DNA from: Terribacillus saccharophilus
Lineage (GTDB): Bacteria > Bacillota > Bacilli > Bacillales > Amphibacillaceae
Length of the DNA stretch: 64,000 nt
NCBI GenBank assembly: GCA_900110015.1
Contig: FOCD01000002.1
Coordinates: 496,001-560,000, forward strand
Reading direction: 5' to 3'
In this document: piece by piece, positions 8,858-16,545 of the stretch
Layout of the letters: every line of letters starts with the position of its first letter
Numbering within the stretch: the stretch's first letter is position 1
Notes under the pieces: generated by a model
What the model was told of the DNA's origin: nothing
Databases searched by the model: none
What the model saw: only the letters and a program-made list of their open reading frames with translations
Translations under genes and position numbers: made by a program

Positions 8858-9604
8858 ATGGCAGAAGCAGTAGAAACCATGGATGGCTGGTATTGCCTGC
8901 ATGATTTCCGTGTAATGGATTGGACAAGCTGGAAACTGGCTTCCGAGGATGTGCGTCAAGCAGCGATCGAGGAATATCAGAACTGGCTTTCAAATATGGA
9001 ACAAGTTGAGGAAGCAAATAACGGCAGTCAGCTTGTCTATAAGATTATTGGTCATAAAGCTGACCTGATGTTTATGATTATGCGTCCGACTATGGATGAG
9101 TTGCAGGAGATAGAAACAGCTTTCGATAAAATGCAGATCGCATCTTTCATGACGAAAAGCTTCTCTTACTTATCTGTCGTTGAGCTCTCCAAATATATGA
9201 GCAAACCTGGTGTTGATATCGAACAAAAACCAGAAGTACAAGCACGTCTGAAACCAATTCTACCTCGTTGGGATTATATGTGCTTCTATCCGATGGACAA
9301 ACGCCGGGTGAATGAAGACAACTGGTATTCACTTGAAAAAGATGCTCGCTCGAAACTTATGTATGAGCACAGTAAAACCGGCCGTAAATATGCTGGTCAA
9401 ATCAAACAGATTATCACAGGATCGTTCGGTTTTGATGACTGGGAATGGGGCGTAACATTATTCGCACACGATCCACTGCCGATCAAGAAACTAGTATATG
9501 AGATGCGTTTCGATGAAGTTAGCGCACGGTACGGCGAATTCGGTGACTTCTATTTCGGAAATAAGTTGGATAAAGAAGCAGTATCCGACTACTTCCATAT
9601 TTAA
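8858..9604 (+). CDS. hemQ: Coproheme decarboxylase HemQ
   Basis: HemQ (YwfI) performs the last step of the coproporphyrin-dependent haem pathway of Gram-positives, decarboxylating coproheme III to protohaem with hydrogen peroxide. The 248-residue length is right. The catalytic tyrosine and its lysine partner appear in FYPMDKRR (Tyr144, Lys148) and the proximal haem-ligand histidine is in LMYEHSKTG (His171). The C-terminal ferredoxin-like repeat reads WGVTLFAHDPLPIKKLVYEM. AAAGGAG precedes ATG 8858. It is transcribed away from pta, the same arrangement as B. subtilis. Confidence 0.95.
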   Translation: MAEAVETMDGWYCLHDFRVMDWTSWKLASEDVRQAAIEEYQNWLSNMEQVEEANNGSQLVYKIIGHKADLMFMIMRPTMDELQEIETAFDKMQIASFMTKSFSYLSVVELSKYMSKPGVDIEQKPEVQARLKPILPRWDYMCFYPMDKRRVNEDNWYSLEKDARSKLMYEHSKTGRKYAGQIKQIITGSFGFDDWEWGVTLFAHDPLPIKKLVYEMRFDEVSARYGEFGDFYFGNKLDKEAVSDYFHI

Positions 9605-9635
9605 TGAAAGCTGGACCAACTTGGTCCGGCTTTTT
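9605..9635 (+). terminator. Terminator of hemQ
   Basis: AAAGCTGGACCAA (9607-9619) pairs with TTGGTCCGGCTTT (9621-9633, one G-U), followed by a T-run. Confidence 0.88.
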
Positions 9636-9726
9636 TTAATCCCCTTGTTCTACTCCCCTTCCAGGCTTCATATCATGTCAAAGAACAGGCATGAGTTCCT
9701 TAGACATGAGGTAAGGCGATAACGGT

Positions 9727-9792
9727 TGTGAAGGCGCAGCGTGTCTTGTATTCATACTAGTCGCACGATTGAACTCAATTCCCGCCTTCACA
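9727..9792. repeat. 10-bp inverted repeat enclosing a SigG/SigE-like -10 upstream of gerQ
   Basis: TGTGAAGGCG (9727-9736) and CGCCTTCACA (9783-9792) are perfect inverted copies. Between them CATACTA (9753-9759) matches the -10 of the forespore/mother-cell sigma factors, with a TGAAGG 18 bases upstream (9729-9734) as a weak -35. This is a candidate sporulation promoter for gerQ; the repeat itself may form a hairpin in the leader. Confidence 0.4.
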
Positions 9793-9844
9793 GTTTCAGC
9801 CAGCCCGATTGTCTTTTGAAAGGATATAGGAAAGGGGAATGAAA

Positions 9845-10327
9845 ATGAGCAAGAATCCGAATCAAGAAAACCAGTCTCCGAGCACTCCACAGTATCAGGA
9901 ACAGAGCCAGGCCTATACTTATCCGCAAGTCCCGAACTATAGCTACCCAACTCGTCAGCAAAACCAACCGTTTTTCCCGCAACAGCAACAACAGCAGCAA
10001 GTTCCGTCACAAGTTCAAGGCGGAGGACCAGCCGGACCAGGACTGCCAGTTGAGCAATCTTATATCGAAAATATTCTGCGTTTGAATCGAAACAAGCTGG
10101 CCACGGTGTATATGACCTTCGAAAATAATGACCGCTGGAACGCAAAAATCTTTAAAGGCGTGATCGAGGCTGCCGGTCGTGACCATCTTATCTTACGTGA
10201 TCCAGAGAACAACCGACGTTACTTATTATTGATGGTCTACCTCGATTATGTAACATTCGATGAACCGCTTAATTATAGTTACCCTTTTGGAAATCCAGGC
10301 GGCACTGCAACTTATCCACCACGATAA
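9845..10327 (+). CDS. gerQ: Spore coat protein GerQ
   Basis: GerQ (YwdL) is an inner-coat protein needed for coat localisation of the lytic enzyme CwlJ, and it is cross-linked by transglutaminase Tgl during late spore maturation. The N-terminal third is rich in Q, P, Y and N with a run of glutamines (about residues 42-52), the expected cross-link donors. The conserved globular part follows (YIENILRLNRNKLATVYMTF ... FKGVIEAAGRDHLILRDPE). I prefer ATG 9845 to ATG 9839 because AGGAAAGGGG ends only two bases before the latter; this gives 160 residues. Confidence 0.93.
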   Translation: MSKNPNQENQSPSTPQYQEQSQAYTYPQVPNYSYPTRQQNQPFFPQQQQQQQVPSQVQGGGPAGPGLPVEQSYIENILRLNRNKLATVYMTFENNDRWNAKIFKGVIEAAGRDHLILRDPENNRRYLLLMVYLDYVTFDEPLNYSYPFGNPGGTATYPPR

Positions 10328-10357
10328 AAAAACCTCTGCTGCGGCAGAGGTTTTTTT
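10326..10357. terminator. Bidirectional terminator gerQ / ywdK
   Basis: CCTCTGC and GCAGAGG pair around a four-base loop inside A7 and T7 runs. Confidence 0.88.
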
Positions 10358-10358
10358 C

Positions 10359-10727
10359 TTATAAATATTTGATTGCAGTATAGCCGAGCAATACCCATCC
10401 GATCAGGAATGCCACTCCGCCTACTGGCGTAATGATGGCAAAGATCGTGATTCCGCTGACAGCATATATGTAAAGTGTTCCTGAAAATAGCAGGATCCCC
10501 GCAATAAAGAAACCGCCCGCAGTTGTCAAACTGCCTGCTTGGATCTTTTGCAGCAATAATGCTACTCCGATAATGACCACCGTATGGAACATTTGATATT
10601 GAACTGCTTTCTCCCATGTGGCTATTGCCTTCTCAGACAATCTTCCTTCTAGTCCGTGCGCTCCGAATGCTCCAAGTGCTACCGTAAGGAAACCACTTAT
10701 AGCTCCGATTATGAGTAATGCTTTCAT
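10359..10727 (-). CDS. ywdK: DUF423 membrane protein YwdK
   Basis: A 122-residue protein with four hydrophobic segments matching the DUF423 family (YwdK in B. subtilis, YgdD in E. coli). The N terminus GAISGFLTVALGAFGAHGL and the loop WEKAVQYQMFHT are the family hallmarks. Function unknown; location is the cytoplasmic membrane. AAAGGAG precedes ATG 10727. It lies just downstream of ywdI on the same strand, probably co-transcribed, and gerQ is convergent, as in B. subtilis. Confidence 0.88.
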   Translation of the reverse strand: MKALLIIGAISGFLTVALGAFGAHGLEGRLSEKAIATWEKAVQYQMFHTVVIIGVALLLQKIQAGSLTTAGGFFIAGILLFSGTLYIYAVSGITIFAIITPVGGVAFLIGWVLLGYTAIKYL

Positions 10728-10744
10728 TTTTCTGCTCCTTTATA

Positions 10745-11053
10745 TCAAAAATCGAACAATGACTTACCATTCGATTCTTCATCATCATCTTCAAATGCTT
10801 TTTTAGGCGGCTGCTGGGCTGGCCATTCCCCTGTCATCGCTGCCCATTCTGCTGCTGATGGGCTTACTGCTGCTTCTGACGGTTTAGACACCTGCGTTTT
10901 GACTGGACGCTCTGAACGCTCACTTTGCAAAAACAGGTCACACATCGAACGAACTGCTCGAACGTGCTCCCGCTGCTTTTGGACATCATCAAGGTCTAAC
11001 GCCCGTTCCAGCTCCTCTTTCATATGCCGAAGCACTGCTTCTTCACTTAACAA
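10745..11053 (-). CDS. ywdI: YwdI family protein (DUF5327)
   Basis: A small soluble protein. The reading frame extends back to 11170, but the extension encodes a hydrophobic stretch over the promoter. GGAGGGG followed by six bases and TTG at 11053 sets the likely start, giving 102 residues beginning with a helix (EEAVLRHMKEELERA) as in YwdI. A second helix carries a CDLFL segment. The C-terminal half is low-complexity and acidic (EDDDEESNGKSLFDF). Function unknown. An upstream extended -10 box supports this start, since an ATG further upstream would leave almost no leader. Confidence 0.72.
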   Translation of the reverse strand: MLSEEAVLRHMKEELERALDLDDVQKQREHVRAVRSMCDLFLQSERSERPVKTQVSKPSEAAVSPSAAEWAAMTGEWPAQQPPKKAFEDDDEESNGKSLFDF

Positions 11054-11086
11054 GTCGAACCCCTCCATCGTTTTACTGCTACCTGC

Positions 11087-11095
11087 ATTATAGCA
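11087..11095 (-). promoter_or_regulatory. Extended -10 promoter of ywdI
   Basis: On the minus strand TGCTATAAT (11095-11087) is a perfect extended -10 box 33 bases before the TTG start chosen for ywdI. Confidence 0.65.
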
Positions 11096-11134
11096 GATAT
11101 AAAAGATAAAAATTAACCCCAACAACAAGAACGT

Positions 11135-11164
11135 TTGTTCCTTTATCTTGAAAACAGGTATACT
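11135..11164 (+). promoter_or_regulatory. Promoter of the 40-residue ORF
   Basis: TTGTTC (11135-11140) and TATACT (11159-11164) are separated by 18 bases and lie 35 bases before ATG 11199. Confidence 0.55.
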
Positions 11165-11198
11165 GTTCATAACATATTCAAAAATTGGAGGTTAAGTA

Positions 11199-11321
11199 AT
11201 GAAGACAGATGATATAGAAGAACTTATGCTATCGAATGGAATTACAGGTTTCAGTATGGCTTATATGGAGGCTGGTCATTCTTTACAATCCTTTTGTGCC
11301 GGTTTTGAGATTCAGTGCTAA
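11199..11321 (+). CDS. Small 40-residue ORF, possible serine-hydrolase remnant
   Basis: A short frame with its own promoter and a perfect GGAGG eight bases before ATG. The product begins MKTDDIEELML and ends FEIQC. The middle part (ITGFSMAYMEAGHSLQSF, then CAGF) follows the spacing I-x-G-x-S-x-A-x-x-E-x-G...G-F seen at the N terminus of beta-lactamase/PBP4*-type serine hydrolases, so it may be the expressed stub of a deleted gene. Alternatively it is a genuine small peptide gene. No signal peptide or clear membrane helix. Divergent from ywdI. Confidence 0.5.
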   Translation: MKTDDIEELMLSNGITGFSMAYMEAGHSLQSFCAGFEIQC

Positions 11322-11330
11322 AAGAAAATA

Positions 11331-11356
11331 AAAAGACCCGCCACGTGGCGGATCTT
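11331..11356 (-). terminator. Terminator of the 46-residue gene
   Basis: GACCCGCC (11335-11342) and GGCGGATC (11347-11354) pair around ACGT. On the minus strand the stem is followed by a T-rich run; on the plus strand the tail is poor, so it may end the small plus-strand ORF only weakly. Confidence 0.7.
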
Positions 11357-11359
11357 CTG

Positions 11360-11500
11360 TTATTGCGCTTGCTTCAGTATATCTGATTGTTCGGCGACAT
11401 ATTGTTCATGCATCCATTTCAAAAAATCGTATTCTGTGGCTGTGGAAGGGCGTTTCATTTCCTGTTCCACTTGGTCGACTAAAGATAAAAAGCTAATCAT
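11360..11500 (-). CDS. Small 46-residue hypothetical protein
   Basis: The frame begins ATG at 11500, seven bases after a strong AGAGGAGGT, and encodes 46 residues (MISFLSLVDQVEQEMK ... EYDFLKWMHEQYVAEQSDIL). It is predicted to be mostly helical and acidic, soluble, with no metal-binding motif. Its own ribosome site and terminator support expression. I do not recognise the family. It lies alone between the small plus-strand ORF and the phasin-like gene. Confidence 0.6.
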   Translation of the reverse strand: MISFLSLVDQVEQEMKRPSTATEYDFLKWMHEQYVAEQSDILKQAQ

Positions 11501-11613
11501 TGCTAATTACCTCCTCTGGTTATACCTCTACCATCATTCTAATCGAGAATTGGACGCATGACAACGAATTTTCAAAATATTCACGACAACTTAATAGTTT
11601 CTGCTCAAATCTA

Positions 11614-11919
11614 TTAATCTTCCTTATTCTGCAAACGTAACTCCAAATGACTGATCCTCTGCTTCAAAGCATCAACATCCGCTTTCGTAGCAAGTCCTAG
11701 ATCGTTAACTTTTTTCTGCATGTTCTCTTGATTCTTCTCATTCCACTCATTGGATTTCGCTTCTCCTTTATCTACAAAACGCTGAATCAAGTCCTTTGCT
11801 TGCTGTGGTGTAATCTCTCCCTTTGCCACTAACTCTTTCAATTTGGCATCCAGCTTTTCCTTCCCAGCCAAAGCAGCACCAACACCTAAAAGAAATCCTT
11901 TACGTAACAAATCTGCCAT
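11614..11919 (-). CDS. Phasin-like coiled-coil protein
   Basis: A 101-residue protein with a short hydrophobic N terminus (LLRKGFLLGVGAALAGKEK) and a long charged helix with heptad character near the C terminus (KADVDALKQRISHLELRLQ). It resembles the PhaF/phasin-type polyhydroxyalkanoate-granule regulators in pattern, although no PHA genes are in the window. ATG 11919 is preferred over ATG 11925 because AGGAGG lies two bases before the latter. That ribosome site is embedded in the last Arg codons of the UbiB-like gene, so translation of the two is coupled; a shared role at the membrane is an inference. Confidence 0.7.
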   Translation of the reverse strand: MADLLRKGFLLGVGAALAGKEKLDAKLKELVAKGEITPQQAKDLIQRFVDKGEAKSNEWNEKNQENMQKKVNDLGLATKADVDALKQRISHLELRLQNKED

Positions 11920-11921
11920 TA

Positions 11922-13571
11922 TCATAACCTCCTAGTTTTATTTATGGATCTAAGCAGCAGAACATGCTTAATGAAGAGAATTAACCATAGTCCAAAGAAT
12001 ATGAATGTCAGGATAAACCCGACGAGAACGAGCCATAATGTATGCTGAATGATTCCTTGGATGCCCGTGTATGCCGAACCTGCTGTCAAGGCGAGTAACA
12101 GAACCGTGTAAAAGAAGTAGAAATGATGCAGCAGCTGGTTCTTTTGCTTATCCCTTTCCCAGCCGCGCTGCTTCTCCCCGTCAGTGAGCCAGTCAACGAG
12201 TGCTCTAGGCATCGACAGGAATGGACGAAGTGAATTGGTGATGATACCAGTATAGATGGAACTATGTTTTTTCGATCCTCTCATCCAGCGCAGGATGACA
12301 GGTTTTCCCCATTCTACTAGATCAGCTTGCGGATAAATGACAGCTACCAGGCCAATTGCCAAGAAAACTGCCCGTCCAAGGAAGGCAAAATCTGCCGGTA
12401 GTTGTATCGGCTGTTCCTTTACAATCACCTGCAGCTCCTCCATCAGCTGCAAGAAGGATTCCGTGTCTCCTACATCAAGCTGACCTCCCTTGTATAAATC
12501 CACTGTTTTCCTAATAATCCGTTTTACTTTCTCCGAATCTGCGGACGGAAGCAAAAACTCCATATTGTAGAGAGCTTGGATGACAGCCTCATAATCATCT
12601 AGCACAATTCCCTGAATTGCCTCCCGTAAGTATTCGGTATCCGCTGCTCGGATTTCACCGACCATACCAAAATCGAGCAGTACGATTTTCCCGTCAGGCT
12701 GGACCATGATATTTCCTGCATGAGGATCAGCATGGAACATACCGCTGTTGAGAAACTGATCAGAAAAGAATTGAAAAAGTGCTTTAGCTACTTGCTCACG
12801 AGGGATTTTCTGGGCATCCAGATAGTCTGTATCCGTCACTTTCCGTCCCTCTACCCAATCCATCACAAGTACCTTGCCTGTGCAGAGTTCCGGATAATAA
12901 TCTGGCACTTTAATGTCCGGATTTCCTTTGTACCGCTTCTTGAAATAATCCGCATGCTCCAATTCTTTTCGGAAGTCCAATTCCCGGCTGATGATTGTGA
13001 CTACTTCCGCGTACAGAGCCTTCATATCCGATTTCTTTCCGATACTCGTAAACTTGCGGAGCAGGAAAAAGATGATTCGGAGCGCTTTGAAATCCATATG
13101 GAATATCTGTCTGACATTGTGCCGCTGGACCTTAACCGCAATCTTCCGGCCATTTTGTAAGTATGCTTCGTACACTTCACCGATAGAAGCAGAAGCAACA
13201 GCTTTAGGGTTCAAATGCACAATCTCCGTCTCATAACGGCTGCCAAGCTCTTCCTTTAATATTGCTTCCGAATGTGTAAATGATGTCGGCTTTACCCTGT
13301 CTACGAGACCTTCCATCTCCCGAATGAATATCTTTGGCAGCAAGTCAGCACGCGAACTGAGAAACTGACCTAACTTGATCAGCAATCCGCCTTTTTTCTC
13401 CGCAGTTTTCCGATACTCGCGCGCCTGCTTAGTCAGTAATGCCTCCCATTCCTGTTTATCCTGTTCGTCCCACACGCGGCTATGCAGCAAATAAAACCAG
13501 TAGATCTGCAGCATAAATCGGATGACCATCCAAACGATAGCCATAATACGACGGGTGGATTTGACACGCAT
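11922..13571 (-). CDS. ABC1/UbiB (AarF) family protein kinase-like ATPase
   Basis: A 549-residue member of the ABC1/UbiB/ADCK family of atypical kinases. The KxGQ signature appears as LIKLGQFLSSRADLLPK, followed by the Ala-rich nucleotide loop (AVASASIGEVYEA), the invariant Lys in RKIAVKVQRH, the catalytic loop FHADPHAGNIM and the metal-binding LLDFGMVGE. Two membrane helices close the C terminus (~485-545), as in UbiB proteins, which support isoprenoid quinone biosynthesis. ATG 13571 is preferred over an upstream GTG because of GAGGTG spacing. Confidence 0.88.
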   Translation of the reverse strand: MRVKSTRRIMAIVWMVIRFMLQIYWFYLLHSRVWDEQDKQEWEALLTKQAREYRKTAEKKGGLLIKLGQFLSSRADLLPKIFIREMEGLVDRVKPTSFTHSEAILKEELGSRYETEIVHLNPKAVASASIGEVYEAYLQNGRKIAVKVQRHNVRQIFHMDFKALRIIFFLLRKFTSIGKKSDMKALYAEVVTIISRELDFRKELEHADYFKKRYKGNPDIKVPDYYPELCTGKVLVMDWVEGRKVTDTDYLDAQKIPREQVAKALFQFFSDQFLNSGMFHADPHAGNIMVQPDGKIVLLDFGMVGEIRAADTEYLREAIQGIVLDDYEAVIQALYNMEFLLPSADSEKVKRIIRKTVDLYKGGQLDVGDTESFLQLMEELQVIVKEQPIQLPADFAFLGRAVFLAIGLVAVIYPQADLVEWGKPVILRWMRGSKKHSSIYTGIITNSLRPFLSMPRALVDWLTDGEKQRGWERDKQKNQLLHHFYFFYTVLLLALTAGSAYTGIQGIIQHTLWLVLVGFILTFIFFGLWLILFIKHVLLLRSINKTRRL

Positions 13572-13726
13572 TTGCACACCTCATTTTCAGACAATTGCCT
13601 TCTTTCTTGCTATTTTCTATTATAGCTAGTACTTCTCTTGCTTGTCTATTAACCTGCGGCTGTGTCGAAAAACGTAAAAACAGCAGTTTTATAAATATTT
13701 TTTAATAAAACAGTTTATTTTTTCTC

Positions 13727-13740
13727 GGAAAACGCTTACA
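13727..13740 (+). promoter_or_regulatory. Candidate cre (CcpA) site upstream of the AraC-type gene
   Basis: GGAAAACGCTTACA matches the catabolite-responsive element consensus TGnAAnCGnWWnCA at every fixed position except the first. It lies ~55 bases before the ATG of the regulator gene. The assignment is by consensus only. Confidence 0.45.
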
Positions 13741-13741
13741 A

Positions 13742-13774
13742 TATTGATATATAAGACTGATGGTAATATCAATA
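13742..13774. repeat. 9-bp inverted repeat in the leader of the AraC-type gene
   Basis: TATTGATAT (13742-13750) and ATATCAATA (13766-13774) are perfect inverted copies with a 15-base spacer, 20 bases before the start codon. The spacing suits an operator, possibly for autoregulation, or a 5' hairpin close to the ribosome site. Confidence 0.5.
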
Positions 13775-13794
13775 ACCCTTAACGGAGGTATAGT

Positions 13795-14532
13795 ATGTCT
13801 AGCATATCTAAAAATGCTGTTCTGCCTGAAAAACGTTCCGTCGAAAATAACAAGTCTAATAAACAATTTTTGTACCCTTCTTACCTGCTTGAAAACCAGC
13901 TAATGGATGCTGTATCCGATGGTGATTTGAATGGGGCATTATCTATAATTGAAAGCCTTTCTACTTCTGAACGCCCGAAGTATGCCTTCCAACCGTTACG
14001 GTCAGCGAAAAACCAATTAATCAGTATCTGCACGCTGTACACACGCGCTATCTTGAGAGGCGGCGCTTCTCAAGAAGTAGCATCAAGCCTCAATATGACT
14101 TATATGCTTGAAATCGAGAATTGCCAGACGGAGCAAGAACTTTCCGAATTGGAATATGATATGCTTGTTCGTTTTATCGAAGGCTTGAATAAGAGCAGAG
14201 CCACCCAATACTCCAACATCATCAATGAAGCTATCGGCTATATTCAATCACATATTTTGGAGGATCTGAGCTTGCAGGCAATCAGCACTCACTGCAATGT
14301 GAATCCAAGCTACCTTTCTCATTTGTTCAAAAAAGAAGTTGGTGTTTCCACAGTACAATTCATCAATCAAAAGAAGATTGAGGAAGCTAAATACTTCCTT
14401 CTTCATACGAACCAATCGATTGCTGACTTGGCTAAGAAGTTTAACTTCTGCAACCAAAGCTATTTCACCGCTCAATTTAAGTTCTATACATCCATGACTC
14501 CAAAGCAATTCCGCGACTCACGCGCAATTTAA
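13795..14532 (+). CDS. AraC family transcriptional regulator
   Basis: A 245-residue regulator. The C-terminal ~100 residues form the AraC/XylS double helix-turn-helix: first helix pair DLSLQAISTHCNVNPSYLSHLF, connector QFINQKKIEEAKYFLLHT, then SIADLAKKFNFCNQSYFTAQ and the closing MTPKQFRDSR. The N-terminal part (residues 25-130) is helical and not a recognisable cupin or response-regulator receiver, so the signal is unknown. GGAGG precedes ATG 13795. It is transcribed alone, with a strong terminator behind and a cre-like box and an inverted repeat in front, which suggests carbon-source control. Confidence 0.88.
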   Translation: MSSISKNAVLPEKRSVENNKSNKQFLYPSYLLENQLMDAVSDGDLNGALSIIESLSTSERPKYAFQPLRSAKNQLISICTLYTRAILRGGASQEVASSLNMTYMLEIENCQTEQELSELEYDMLVRFIEGLNKSRATQYSNIINEAIGYIQSHILEDLSLQAISTHCNVNPSYLSHLFKKEVGVSTVQFINQKKIEEAKYFLLHTNQSIADLAKKFNFCNQSYFTAQFKFYTSMTPKQFRDSRAI

Positions 14533-14569
14533 AAAACACCGCACAGGCTCACCTGTGCGGTGTTTTTTA
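14533..14569. terminator. Bidirectional terminator after the AraC-type gene
   Basis: CACCGCACAGG pairs with CCTGTGCGGTG around a CTCA loop, flanked by A6 and T6 runs. Confidence 0.92.
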
Positions 14570-15526
14570 GGGGCTTTTTAGCTCAATCAATGGTTTCCAT
14601 ATCCGCAGCATCCAGCGCTGGGAAAGCACCAGCACAATAGTTAGAGTGACGATCAGAAGACCTAATACATCCAGACTATTGCTTACCTCGAATAAATCAT
14701 CCACCCTAATCCACTGGATGAAGAATCCGTGTAAAAGATAGACATACAATGTCCGCTGTCCATACTTTGTAAAAGGCATCTCTTTATTTGGAACAAGCGC
14801 CAGTATGCTAATCATCATTAATCCCGAGAACAGATAAACTAGTAACCGAATCAGTCCCCCTGCTTCCCCGGCTCCTAAAACTTCATATGATTTCGATCCG
14901 AGCAGCCAGTCAGTCGGGATGTCAGGATAAAGATAGAATAAAGTACCCGCTGCAATCAACAGCAGCCCGCCGCCTATCCTTATAGGCATTCGTCGAAGAA
15001 CAGCAAGCTGATCTTTTGTCACCCAATAACCGACTAAGAAAAACGGAAAGAAAACAAATGTCCTGGAAAGGCTTAGTGCTCCTCCAATTTCATTAAAGTA
15101 TCCCACTAACAAACCGATGAATACAGCTAGCGGAATACCGAGGCTAGGACGTATCCTTTTGAATGGAATGAGCAGTATATGCCAGCAGAACAAGCTAAGC
15201 AAAAACCACAGTGCCCATTGCGGCACAAGAATGGATTCCATCCAGCCATCTTTTCCAATCATAAAGTAGTAAATCGTGTAGATTACTTGGAAAAACAGAA
15301 ATGGTAAAAGCAGCTTTTTTGCCAGCTTTTCAACAGCCGCCTTACTTCCAGCTCCCCTGGCAAAGAAACCAGCTAAGAAGATGAAAACAGGCATATGAAA
15401 GGTATATATCCATGTATAGCTCATTTGCAGGAACAACATGTCCTGATATGGCTGAATTAAATGTCCAAATACAACAAAGGCAATCATAAGCAGTCTTGCA
15501 TTGTCAAAATACGCTTCGCGTTCCAT
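14567..15526 (-). CDS. Membrane acyltransferase (acyltransferase 3 family)
   Basis: A 319-residue protein with about ten hydrophobic segments of the OafA/YrhL-type acyltransferase 3 family, which transfers acyl groups to surface carbohydrates across the membrane. The N terminus YFDNARLLMIAFVVFGHL carries the conserved histidine that ends the first helix, and FHMPVFIFLAGFFARG is the second family motif. There is no C-terminal SGNH domain. The substrate cannot be inferred because no polysaccharide genes are nearby. AAGGAAG precedes ATG 15526. The last codons overlap the terminator shared with the AraC-type gene. Confidence 0.82.
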   Translation of the reverse strand: MEREAYFDNARLLMIAFVVFGHLIQPYQDMLFLQMSYTWIYTFHMPVFIFLAGFFARGAGSKAAVEKLAKKLLLPFLFFQVIYTIYYFMIGKDGWMESILVPQWALWFLLSLFCWHILLIPFKRIRPSLGIPLAVFIGLLVGYFNEIGGALSLSRTFVFFPFFLVGYWVTKDQLAVLRRMPIRIGGGLLLIAAGTLFYLYPDIPTDWLLGSKSYEVLGAGEAGGLIRLLVYLFSGLMMISILALVPNKEMPFTKYGQRTLYVYLLHGFFIQWIRVDDLFEVSNSLDVLGLLIVTLTIVLVLSQRWMLRIWKPLIELKSP

Positions 15527-15675
15527 ACTATCGCTTCCTTCTTCAGGATGTATTATTCCATAGTAAGGAGCATTGAACAGAAACGCTATAGCATACGCCC
15601 TTTCTTCATTGACTTGTTAGCAAGCTGTCAAGGTGCTGTCATATACGTCATGCATGTGTAAAAAGACGGGCAGAA

Positions 15676-16524
15676 TTATCCAGCTTCCGGTTTCTTTTTA
15701 GGTCGGCTTGCTGTTTTCTTCCTTGTTGTCTTCTTGGCTGCCGGTTTATCTTTTTTCGCTTTGTCCAATGATGCCTGCAATGCGTCCATCAAGTTCGTTA
15801 CATTACTTGGCTGTTTCTTAGCTGTCGGGATATGGACTTGCTCGTGATCACGCTTCGCCTGAATCAAATCGAGCAAGGCTTCGCGGTAGTCATCATTGTA
15901 TTTCTCCGGATCAAAGGTAGCTGTCAGCTGTTCAATAAGCAGCTTAGCTGTTTTGAGCTCTTTATCGACAATTGCATCTTCAGCTGGGATGTTTGGCACA
16001 TCAGCAACGTTGCGAACCTCATCCGGATAATGGATGGTCTCCACAACTAGGACATTTTTATACACCCGGATGACAGCTAACTGCTGCTTAGAACGTATGA
16101 CCATAGAGGCAACGCCGATCTTCCCTGTATCCTCGAGTGCTTTCCGCAGTAAACTGTATGCTTTTGTTCCGCCTTCATTTGGAGACAAATAATAACAGCG
16201 CTCAAAATAGATAGGGTCGATTTCCTCTAAGCTGACAAAGTCAACGATCTCCACCGCTTTGTCTTCCTGCTCTTTCTGCAATGCCTGTAACTCATCTTCA
16301 TCCAGAACCACAAATTTATTCTTCGTGTATTCATAGGCTTTGACGATATCCTCTGTCTGTAATTCCTTCTCACAATGAGGACAAACTTTTTCATACTTGA
16401 CCGGTGTGTTGCACTCTTTATGCAGCTGCCGCAGCTTCACATCTTTATTTTCCGTAGCAGCATGCATTTTTACGGGAATATTTACAAGCCCGAAGCTGAT
16501 TGTTCCCTTCCACATCGTATGCAT
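15676..16524 (-). CDS. ku: Non-homologous end-joining protein Ku
   Basis: Ku (YkoV) binds DNA double-strand ends as a homodimer and recruits LigD. The start ATG 16524 follows AAAAGGAG by ten bases and gives 282 residues; the frame upstream of it crosses the promoter. MHTMWKGTISFGLVNIPVKM is the classic bacterial Ku N terminus, and the core beta-barrel segments are present through residue ~235. The C terminus is the Lys/Ala/Pro-rich tail (KKDKPAAKKTTRKKTASRP) that modulates DNA and LigD interaction. Divergent from ligD with mirror-image promoter elements. Confidence 0.95.
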   Translation of the reverse strand: MHTMWKGTISFGLVNIPVKMHAATENKDVKLRQLHKECNTPVKYEKVCPHCEKELQTEDIVKAYEYTKNKFVVLDEDELQALQKEQEDKAVEIVDFVSLEEIDPIYFERCYYLSPNEGGTKAYSLLRKALEDTGKIGVASMVIRSKQQLAVIRVYKNVLVVETIHYPDEVRNVADVPNIPAEDAIVDKELKTAKLLIEQLTATFDPEKYNDDYREALLDLIQAKRDHEQVHIPTAKKQPSNVTNLMDALQASLDKAKKDKPAAKKTTRKKTASRPKKKPEAG

Positions 16525-16545
16525 AAACTGTTCACTCCTTTTAAG

